Origin: Patescibacteria group bacterium UBA3458
GTDB taxonomy: Bacteria; Patescibacteriota; Minisyncoccia; Phycocordibacterales; UBA2100
Reading direction: 5' to 3'
Assembly: GCA_002378745.1 (NCBI GenBank)
Contig: DFRR01000013.1
Span: forward strand, 1-36,861
Length of the DNA: 36,861 nucleotides
Shown here: in pieces, positions 1-5,531 of the stretch
Numbering within the stretch: the first letter of the stretch is position 1
How the letters are laid out: each line of letters begins with the position of its first letter
Position numbers and translations under genes: made by a program
Notes under the pieces: model-generated
Databases searched by the model: none
Told to the model about the DNA's origin: nothing
The model's input: only the letters and a program-made list of their open reading frames with translations

Positions 1-76
1 GGTGGAGTTGGTAGACACGCAAGACTTAAAATCTTGTGACCTCACGGTCGCGCGGGTTCGAATCCCGCCCTCGGCA
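1..76 (+). tRNA. tRNA-Leu(UAA), 5' end cut by window
   Basis: The anticodon loop reads CTTAAAA (anticodon TAA). The long variable arm and the D-arm (TTGGTAGACACGC) are typical of tRNA-Leu. The 3' acceptor strand CCTCGGC (69-75) and discriminator A76 are present, but the matching 5' strand (expected GCCGAGG) lies off the window. CCA is not encoded; the bases after A76 are CAT. It reads UUA codons, and A36-A37 makes it a likely substrate of the MiaA enzyme encoded at 9588-10532. A terminator hairpin and a tRNA-linked repeat follow. Confidence 0.95.
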
Positions 77-78
77 CA

Positions 79-126
79 TATGTAAAAAGAATCAGGTGCG
101 GGAACCCATCTGATTCTTTTTACATA
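79..126 (+). terminator. Terminator of tRNA-Leu(UAA)
   Basis: A long inverted repeat pairs TATGTAAAAAGAATCAG with CTGATTCTTTTTACATA around a 14-nt loop. The descending arm supplies the T-run. It starts 3 nt after the tRNA, so the repeat beyond it should be transcribed only by read-through. Confidence 0.8.
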
Positions 127-132
127 AGTAGT

Positions 133-270
133 GTGTGGGATTCGAAAAGCGGAGCCGCGCGTGCGGCAGCACGAGAAAGCGGCGAGCTCAGACCAAAAGC
201 ACTTAGTAGATTTCGAGCCTTGCGAAGAAATATACTTAGTGACTGGTGGTCGAATCCCCACGAGGGCACC
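133..270 (+). repeat. tRNA-linked hairpin element, subtype I (copy A1)
   Basis: The element opens with GGGATTCGA (inverted T-loop) followed by AAAGCGGAG. A core stem GCCGC/GCGGC follows, enclosing the perfect hairpin CGTGC-GGCA-GCACG, then GAGCTCAGACCAAAAGCACTT, a second hairpin running from CACTTAG to CTTAGTG with a conserved T:T mismatch, then ACTGGTGGTCGA. It ends in a tRNA-like T-arm plus acceptor strand (CGAATCCCCACGAGGGCACC). That end does not match the adjacent tRNA-Leu(UAA); it would fit a tRNA whose 5' acceptor is GCCCTCG. The core is nearly identical to the element behind tRNA-Trp on the other strand (8273-8410). No coding capacity is convincing. Boundaries are set by eye. Confidence 0.8.
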
Positions 271-328
271 TCTTGTTTTCTAACTTGCTTCGCTGCGTAA
301 GTAAACAAAGTCGCCCGCCCTCGGCACC
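271..328 (+). repeat. Short module ending in a tRNA-Leu 3'-end copy plus CCA (A2)
   Basis: It begins TTGTTTTCTAACTTGC and folds back with GCGTAAGTAAACAA. It ends at 314-327 with a 14-bp direct copy of the local tRNA-Leu(UAA) 3' end (64-77, CCCGCCCTCGGCAC). In the copy the discriminator A is followed by CCA, whereas the tRNA gene itself continues CAT. It sits directly after element A1, so this locus looks like a composite of two insertions. Confidence 0.6.
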
Positions 329-356
329 ATCATTAGCAGACCAATCTATTTTCTAG

Positions 357-392
357 TCAAAAGACTCTCCTCATTCGAGGAGAGTCTTTTGA
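357..392. terminator. Bidirectional terminator between the Leu(UAA) locus and tRNA-Lys
   Basis: The 16-bp inverted repeat TCAAAAGACTCTCCTC / GAGGAGAGTCTTTTGA has a 4-nt loop (ATTC) and A/T runs on both sides. It can stop transcripts from the tRNA-Leu side on + and from tRNA-Lys on -. Confidence 0.85.
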
Positions 393-402
393 TTACTTCA
401 AG

Positions 403-475
403 TCCGCCCGGTAGGATTCGAACCTACGACAAACTGGTTAAGAGCCAGCTGCTCTACCAACTGAGCTACGGGCGG
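403..475 (-). tRNA. tRNA-Lys(CUU)
   Basis: On the minus strand this is a complete 73-nt cloverleaf. The acceptor CCGCCCG pairs with CGGGCGG, the anticodon loop is CTCTTAA (anticodon CTT), the T-arm is GTAGG-TTCGAAT-CCTAC, and the discriminator is A. CCA is not encoded. It is the only tRNA in the window without a T-arm copy or hairpin element behind it; its 3' side runs straight into the shared terminator. Confidence 0.96.
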
Positions 476-481
476 ATGCAG

Positions 482-487
482 ACTATA
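482..487 (-). promoter_or_regulatory. -10 box of tRNA-Lys
   Basis: TATAGT on the minus strand lies 6 nt upstream of the tRNA-Lys 5' end. TTGAAA occurs about 19 nt further upstream as a possible -35. Inference from position and consensus. Confidence 0.5.
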
Positions 488-542
488 CTACTTCATATTT
501 GGTTTATTTCAATGTTTCTATAGGAATATACCGTGCATATGC

Positions 543-548
543 TATACT
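543..548 (+). promoter_or_regulatory. Extended -10 box of tRNA-Leu(UAG)
   Basis: TGCTATACT is a TGn-extended -10 (hexamer TATACT) 12 nt before the tRNA. No good -35 box is visible, which fits an extended -10 promoter. Confidence 0.6.
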
Positions 549-560
549 AGCCCACGATTT

Positions 561-642
561 GCCGGGGTGGTGAAATTGGTAGACACGCCAGTCTTAGGAA
601 CTGGTGCCGCAAGGCATGGAGGTTCAAGTCCTCTCCCCGGCA
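561..642 (+). tRNA. tRNA-Leu(UAG)
   Basis: The acceptor GCCGGGG pairs with CCCCGGC (635-641), with discriminator A642. The anticodon loop is CTTAGGA (anticodon TAG), and the long variable arm GTGCCGCAAGGCAT is of the leucine type. CCA is not encoded. G36 means it should not be a MiaA substrate. Bases 625-650, including 8 nt past the tRNA end, are repeated exactly at 812-837. Confidence 0.97.
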
Positions 643-644
643 CA

Positions 645-690
645 TACAAACGCAAACGTCGGAGTGTATCTCCGGCGTTCTTGCGTTTGT
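645..690 (+). terminator. Terminator of tRNA-Leu(UAG)
   Basis: This is a two-part hairpin. The outer stem ACAAACGCAA pairs with TTGCGTTTGT and the inner stem CGGAG pairs with CTCCG. The same design (a long outer stem around a GC-rich inner stem) follows tRNA-Tyr. Confidence 0.65.
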
Positions 691-837
691 CGCCGAGAGA
701 GGACTTGAAAGACGGAGGCGGTACACAAGACGACGAGCCTGCGAGGAGTGCTTGTCGCCGAGTCCGGGTAGGAGGTTCTTAGCGAGTGCAGCGAGCTTAG
801 AAACCTGACACCAAGTCCTCTCCCCGGCACATACAAA
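691..837 (+). repeat. tRNA-linked hairpin element, subtype II (copy B)
   Basis: The left end GAGAGGACTTGAA (697-709) is the exact inverse of the tRNA-Leu(UAG) T-arm (623-635). The right end (812-837) is a 26-bp direct copy of the tRNA 3' end and flank. The two ends can close the element with an 11-bp stem. The core AGACGGAGGCGG plus CTTGTCGCCGAGTCCGGG is shared with the element behind tRNA-Tyr (9402-9553). A second hairpin runs from GGTTCTTAGC to GCTTAGAAACC with the same T:T mismatch seen in the other copies. Short ORFs crossing it follow the repeat rather than any protein. Confidence 0.85.
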
Positions 838-886
838 TAGATAATGACAAAGCGCGTCTTTGACATTTTGTATTTTTGCAAGCCGC

Positions 887-1210
887 TTACTCTATCGGCA
901 ACGTATCCAAATGCTGTCGGTGCTTTTCGCCATAGTCGATTTGGAAATCAAAGAAGGGGAGTTTGCGCAGCTGCATGTGTTTCTTTACGAATGTACGAAA
1001 TTCAGTTCGCTTACGCTTCGTAAAGTCGAGCGCTGTTTCCTCATAGCTTTCAGGCATGACCGTAAAATACACTGTTCCCTTAGTAAGGTCAGGGGACACA
1101 TCAGCTCGCGTGACGGTAATGAGGGATTGTCGGTTAGACTCTTTACCGAGAAACTCTGCGGCGAGATGAGCGACTGTCATTGCAACTTTTTGCTGTCGTT
1201 GAGATTGCAT
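887..1210 (-). CDS. rbfA: Ribosome-binding factor A
   Basis: The 107-aa protein matches RbfA, a KH-like factor that binds the 30S subunit and helps 16S rRNA 5'-end maturation. Visible family features are an N-terminal helix (QRQQKVAMTVAHLAAEFLGKE), the strand TVTRADVSPDLTKGTVYFTV with its conserved D-L-x-x-A/G-x-V-Y pattern, and C-terminal L-R-K-L-P-x-x-x-F-x-x-D. Length is normal for the family. The start codon lies one nucleotide after the infB stop (TAG-T-ATG), so it is probably translationally coupled to infB, the classical infB-rbfA order. nusA is not in this cluster. Confidence 0.93.
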   Translation of the reverse strand: MQSQRQQKVAMTVAHLAAEFLGKESNRQSLITVTRADVSPDLTKGTVYFTVMPESYEETALDFTKRKRTEFRTFVKKHMQLRKLPFFDFQIDYGEKHRQHLDTLPIE

Positions 1211-1211
1211 A

Positions 1212-2705
1212 CTATTTTATAACCATTTCATAGCACTGAAGCATGTCACCCGGTTGCACTGCAACTTCAGACTGCACTTGTGCACCAAATTCATCACCTT
1301 CGTTTACACTGTCGACACTCTGCTTGCCACTTTGCAAATTAAGGATATTTCCTTCACTCAACACCGTCTCATTACGAAGTATCCGAATACGAGCTCCCTT
1401 TTTAATGCTGCCACTTTTTACTTTTCCACCAATAACATATTTATTTTTTACTGAAGAAAAGTGCATCATCACTTTCGCCATACCAATTTCTTCCAAGGTT
1501 TCCATCTTAGGGATACGTTCCTTAATCGCAGTCTCTAACCACTCACTGAGCTTGTAGATAATATTAAATACATGAATTTCTTTTCCGTTTTGCATTGCAA
1601 TGTCTCGTGCAGATGCATCAATACCGACATTAAACGCAATAACAATCGCATTATGACTTGAAGCAAGAGCAGTGTGCACATCTCCTTCAGAGACGTTGCC
1701 GACACCTTCTACAATCGTGCTTATAACAATCCGTTCGTTCTCAAGTTTCTGGAGCTCATGCGCAATTGCCTCAAGAGTACCGGTAGTGTCTGCCTTTATG
1801 ACAAGTGGAATAAGGTGTCGTTCGTCATCTTCGTTCCATGCTGCAATAGCTCGCTTCGTGGGAGTCGTCGCCTTGGCAAGTTCAGCATCCTTTTTACGCT
1901 CGTACGAACGAAACGTACTGCCGACACTCGGTAATGAGTCGAATCCAATGATGCGCACCGGACTGGAGAAGGAAGCTTCCTTTATTGGACGACCTTCGAA
2001 GTTCTCGAAAATACGCACAGGAGCCATTGAGCTATCTGCCACCACGTATTCACCACTCTTGAGCGTTCCATTCTTAATCACTAGGGTAGCTGCAACGCCT
2101 TTCTTTGGATCTCGGTGTGCTTCGATAACCACACCTTGCGCGGGTAGTGTCGCGTTACCTGAGAGTTCTTCAAGTTCTGCAACGAGTAGAAGAGTATCAA
2201 GAAGCTCATCCACTCCTTGTCCGGTTTTGGCAGAAACTTCGTTAAACGGAATGTTGCCTCCCATGCCTTCAATATAGATACCGTGTTCAATAAGGCTCGC
2301 TTTCGTCTTATTCGGATCAGCGTTTGGTTTGTCGATTTTATTTATAGCAACAACATACGGAATACCTGCTTGTGTAATTGCACTGAGTGCATCAAGCGTT
2401 TGCGGCTTCACGCCTTCTTCTGCTGAAACGACAAGAATAGCGATATCGGCAACTGATGCGCCACGAGCGCGAATTTTCGCGAATGCCTCGTGTCCCGGTG
2501 TATCAAGAAATGTAATGCGCTTTTCAACACCTTCGTGCTCGTGCACGACTTCATATGCGCTCACGCGTTGGGTAATACCGCCGGCCTCTGATGCAACGAC
2601 GTTGGTTTTACGAATATAGTCAAGCAGCGCCGACTTACCGTGGTCCACGTGTCCCATTACGGCAATAACAGGAGGACGAATTATGTTGGTGTCTGTGCTC
2701 GTCAT
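1212..2705 (-). CDS. infB: Translation initiation factor IF-2 (short form)
   Basis: This 497-aa GTPase delivers initiator fMet-tRNA to the 30S subunit. G1 is GHVDHGKS (18-25), the switch I region contains GGITQ (42-46), G3 is DTPGHE (68-73), G4 is NKID and G5 is SAK. The elongation-factor-like domains and the C-terminal fMet-tRNA-binding domain follow. The protein begins almost directly at the G domain, lacking the long N-terminal extension of model bacteria (E. coli IF-2 is about 890 aa). This is the reduced form typical of small genomes. A hairpin with a T-run sits immediately before the start codon and no Shine-Dalgarno is visible. Confidence 0.97.
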   Translation of the reverse strand: MTSTDTNIIRPPVIAVMGHVDHGKSALLDYIRKTNVVASEAGGITQRVSAYEVVHEHEGVEKRITFLDTPGHEAFAKIRARGASVADIAILVVSAEEGVKPQTLDALSAITQAGIPYVVAINKIDKPNADPNKTKASLIEHGIYIEGMGGNIPFNEVSAKTGQGVDELLDTLLLVAELEELSGNATLPAQGVVIEAHRDPKKGVAATLVIKNGTLKSGEYVVADSSMAPVRIFENFEGRPIKEASFSSPVRIIGFDSLPSVGSTFRSYERKKDAELAKATTPTKRAIAAWNEDDERHLIPLVIKADTTGTLEAIAHELQKLENERIVISTIVEGVGNVSEGDVHTALASSHNAIVIAFNVGIDASARDIAMQNGKEIHVFNIIYKLSEWLETAIKERIPKMETLEEIGMAKVMMHFSSVKNKYVIGGKVKSGSIKKGARIRILRNETVLSEGNILNLQSGKQSVDSVNEGDEFGAQVQSEVAVQPGDMLQCYEMVIK

Positions 2706-2709
2706 ACTT

Positions 2710-2734
2710 AAAAAAGCAAGCGCCGTAGGGCGCT
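2710..2734 (-). terminator. Terminator-like hairpin at the infB start
   Basis: On the minus strand AGCGCC-CTAC-GGCGCT is followed by TGC and a run of six T, ending 5 nt before the infB ATG. It has the form of an intrinsic terminator for the DUF4446 transcript. It would also lie in the 5' leader of any infB mRNA starting upstream, so it could act as an attenuator. Confidence 0.65.
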
Positions 2735-2768
2735 GTATATCGTCAGGAGCCTCCCGAAGATGAGTAGC

Positions 2769-3233
2769 CTAAGTATGCAATGATTTCCGTGCTTTTTCAA
2801 GCGCAGCGCTCTCTTCTTCAGTAAGCATTTGCTCTGCCTTAAAGTCGACGATATTCTTGCTAAATATACTGACGCTGCTACGTGCGTGAAGTGTTGAGAT
2901 GACAATACCCGTACCATCTTCAGCGACGAATGCTGCTGCAAAGGATGGCTTACTGTCGCCGTTACCCGCAAACGGATTAAAGCGGACAATGCCGACTCCA
3001 CGAACGCTCGTTTTTACCCGAGCATCGAGTTGTGTAAGCTCTGCGTGAACGGAAGACTTAAATTGCTCGAGGTCCTGATAATCACGTGCAATGGTACCGA
3101 GATGTCGTTCCAAGTTTTTGCCGTCACTTCCTCGGGTAAGACGACGGAGGCGAAATTCAAGCATGATATTCCATATAAGCAGTACTCCGATAGCTACGGC
3201 AACGGCAATGCTTATTTGAATAAATGCTGACAT
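2769..3233 (-). CDS. DUF4446 family membrane protein
   Basis: The 154-aa protein has an N-terminal membrane helix (about 4-27), a short basic linker, a predicted coiled-coil region (about 40-75) and a C-terminal globular part. The globular part carries the family-like stretch GIVRFNPFAG, FAAAFVAEDGTGIVISTLHARSS and VSIFSKNI. The pattern matches DUF4446, a family of unknown function frequent in Gram-positives and CPR. An extended -10 box (TGCTACAAT) lies 9 nt before the ATG. It is upstream of infB on the same strand, separated by a terminator-like hairpin. Confidence 0.8.
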   Translation of the reverse strand: MSAFIQISIAVAVAIGVLLIWNIMLEFRLRRLTRGSDGKNLERHLGTIARDYQDLEQFKSSVHAELTQLDARVKTSVRGVGIVRFNPFAGNGDSKPSFAAAFVAEDGTGIVISTLHARSSVSIFSKNIVDFKAEQMLTEEESAALEKARKSLHT

Positions 3234-3242
3234 GCGTCGAAG

Positions 3243-3279
3243 ATTGTAGCATGGACAATATTACTTTGCTGCTTACAAT
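3243..3279. promoter_or_regulatory. Divergent promoters for DUF4446 (-) and cysteine desulfurase (+)
   Basis: On minus, TGCTACAAT (hexamer at 3243-3248) lies 9 nt before the DUF4446 ATG. On plus, TACAAT (3274-3279) lies 7 nt before ATG 3287. Both spacings predict mRNAs that start at, or within a couple of bases of, the start codon. Confidence 0.6.
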
Positions 3280-3286
3280 AGCGAAT

Positions 3287-4510
3287 ATGTTTAAAAGAAA
3301 GGCGAAACGATTTTTCCTTGATTACGCAGCAGGAACACCGATGTCCGAACGCTCGCGTAACGCATACCTACACGCGCTCCCGCATTTCGCAAATCCGCAA
3401 GCATTGCATACAGAAGGACTTGCAGCAGCACGTATTCGCGACGAGGCTCGGAGTACCATCTGTACGTTGCTAGGCATAAAAGCTTCAGAGTTCATCTTCA
3501 CGTCCGGAGGCACCGAAGCAAACAGCTTGGCGCTCGCTGGAACACTGCTCAGGTTGGAAGAGGAGGGGGTTCGACTTGTGGACTGTCATGTTGTGGTGAG
3601 CGCCATTGAGCATCCATCAGTGACTGATGTATTCACGCCATTTATTGCGCGCGGTCTCACCATAACCACCGTAGCCCCAAATGAGCACGGTGAGATAAGA
3701 CCGGAGGCGGTAGCCGCTGCATTGCAGGAAAATACAGTCCTGGTTTCTGTTGCGTTGGTAAATAGTGAAATAGGCACGGTGCAACCATTGCACGCAATAA
3801 GCAAAGTTCTTAAGGAGCACACGCCAGTGATTGCTGGGACGACACGTGAAAAAGTGCTCCTGCACGCCGATGCGTGTCAGGGGTTGTATCAGTCGCTCAT
3901 ACCGCAAGGATTAGGAGTTGACTTGATGACGCTTGATTCAGGAAAAATGTTCGGCCCACGTGGTGCCGGTGCACTGTATGTTCGACGTGGTGTTGCACTC
4001 GCGCCGGTCTTGCGCGGTGGTAGCCAAGAACAAGGGCTTCGACCGGGCACGGAAAATATTCATCTCTACGCGGGTTTCGCCGAAGCGTTCGTTGAGGCTA
4101 CAGAGTTACGGGTATCAGAAGGGGAGCGACTTACCGTTATCCGCGAGGCGTTATGGGAAGAACTTGCACAACACGTTCCAGGGGTGATTCGTAACGGAAC
4201 AGCGCGACATCAAGCGCCGCACATTTTAAATATCTCCGTTCCCGGTATCAGTGCGGAGTATGTCGCAATGTACTTAGACCAACGCGGTGTAGCACTCTCT
4301 ACTCGGAGTGCATGCTTGGAACGCACTGACCAAAAAGGCTCACACGTGGTTGCTGCGCTCGCACATGCAGACAGTTCATCAAATGGAAATGCATGGCGAG
4401 CAACAAGCACGCTACGCTTTTCGTTCGGCAGAGATACCCAGTTACACGATGTACAAACGATAGTGCAGAAAGTGAAAGAAGCTGTTGAAACGTATCAGAG
4501 TTTCGCATAG
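3287..4510 (+). CDS. Cysteine desulfurase (NifS/IscS-type class V aminotransferase)
   Basis: The 407-aa PLP enzyme takes sulfur from cysteine for Fe-S clusters or tRNA thiolation. Motifs are FLDYAAGTP (10-18), SGGTEANS (73-80, phosphate binding), IEHPS (cofactor-stacking His), HADACQ (Asp and Gln contacting PLP), the Schiff-base lysine in DSGKMFGP, and the sulfur-carrying cysteine in STRSACLER. I chose ATG 3287 rather than an upstream start because the protein then begins at the family's usual N-terminus and a -10 box lies 7 nt before it. No iscU or other Fe-S assembly gene is adjacent, so the acceptor is unknown. Class II (SufS-like) cannot be fully excluded. Confidence 0.92.
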   Translation: MFKRKAKRFFLDYAAGTPMSERSRNAYLHALPHFANPQALHTEGLAAARIRDEARSTICTLLGIKASEFIFTSGGTEANSLALAGTLLRLEEEGVRLVDCHVVVSAIEHPSVTDVFTPFIARGLTITTVAPNEHGEIRPEAVAAALQENTVLVSVALVNSEIGTVQPLHAISKVLKEHTPVIAGTTREKVLLHADACQGLYQSLIPQGLGVDLMTLDSGKMFGPRGAGALYVRRGVALAPVLRGGSQEQGLRPGTENIHLYAGFAEAFVEATELRVSEGERLTVIREALWEELAQHVPGVIRNGTARHQAPHILNISVPGISAEYVAMYLDQRGVALSTRSACLERTDQKGSHVVAALAHADSSSNGNAWRATSTLRFSFGRDTQLHDVQTIVQKVKEAVETYQSFA

Positions 4511-4634
4511 TCATACGCCTCGTTGAGGTCCAAAAGGAGAAGCTATTGACCAGCTTTTTCTCTCGTTGTATTGTGCGATTGCATGAGGTTGCCACCATTG
4601 TAATGAGCGGCACAGATGCGATACTATTATGGTT

Positions 4635-5480
4635 ATGGATCTTGAGCATCTCAACAAATCGCAAATCGTGTTGCTCACGATGCTCGTTTCTTTTGTCACA
4701 TCAATCGCGACAGGCATTGTTACCGTGTCACTTATAGAGGAAGCGCCGACTGATGTCACTCGGGTAGTACAACGTGTGGTAGAGCGAACAGTCGAACAGG
4801 TAACTCCGGCAGAGCAACAGGCAACCGTTGTCACTCGAGAGAGGACCATTATCGTAAAAGAAGCAGATTTGATTGCTGCTGCGATTGCAGAAAATAAATC
4901 AAAAATCGTAAGTGTCTTTGACGCAAAAACAAACACGTTCGTTTCACTTGGTGTGTTTGTTGACGGAGAGGGCACCTTGGCAGTTGATGCCGGTGCAATA
5001 GTAAAGGGCGGTACGTATGCTGTTGATATCGGTACAGATAAACCTGCACCAGCAACCGTTCAGTACGAGGGAGGCGCTCGAGGCATCGCGCTATTGAAAG
5101 TAACCGCTGAACGCATTGGCGTTGCTGCAGTAACACCATCACAGGTTGGGCTTCAATTAGGACAGACCGTTGTGGCTTTCATCGGAAACGGTAGCATTAC
5201 ACAGGGTATTGCAACAGCACTTGATGAGGGAGGATTTGCAGGAACAAGTATAAGTGGCGCGAAAATAGCACCGGGCTCGCCACTCATTAATGTTGATGGA
5301 GAAGTCGTTGGTATCAGCACTAAAGCATCCCGAGAGGTGAGTGAAGGGACATTTGCGTCAATCCGTGCAGCATTTGCGCAAGCAACAACCGGCACAAATA
5401 CCGCTGCCACTACAACTGAGAAGGTACCTGAGAGTAACACAAACGCGACTGCGCCAACGACACAGAAACCTGCCCAGTAA
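4635..5480 (+). CDS. Membrane-anchored trypsin-fold pseudoprotease
   Basis: The 281-aa protein has one N-terminal membrane helix (about 10-30), a charged coiled segment (RVVQRVVERTVEQV), then a beta-rich DegP-like domain. It ends in a T/N/A/P-rich tail, suggesting an extracytoplasmic domain. The C-terminal part retains the family frame GSPLINVDGEVVGI, but the catalytic GNSGGPL is replaced by APGSPL, with Pro at the serine position. The only histidine is near the N-terminus. The triad therefore appears lost and a binding role is likely. An ATG at 4629 is also in frame, but TACTAT (4622-4627) suits a leaderless start at ATG 4635. Confidence 0.7.
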   Translation: MDLEHLNKSQIVLLTMLVSFVTSIATGIVTVSLIEEAPTDVTRVVQRVVERTVEQVTPAEQQATVVTRERTIIVKEADLIAAAIAENKSKIVSVFDAKTNTFVSLGVFVDGEGTLAVDAGAIVKGGTYAVDIGTDKPAPATVQYEGGARGIALLKVTAERIGVAAVTPSQVGLQLGQTVVAFIGNGSITQGIATALDEGGFAGTSISGAKIAPGSPLINVDGEVVGISTKASREVSEGTFASIRAAFAQATTGTNTAATTTEKVPESNTNATAPTTQKPAQ

Positions 5481-5531
5481 GAAGTGCGGGACGCATCCGT
5501 TATCGGATTAATAGCAGTAGGTAAACACACT

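Noticed and set aside
567..881. Short ORFs across tRNA-Leu(UAG) and the element behind it
   Set aside because: They run through the tRNA cloverleaf and the hairpin repeat; composition follows the RNA structure and there is no ribosome site.
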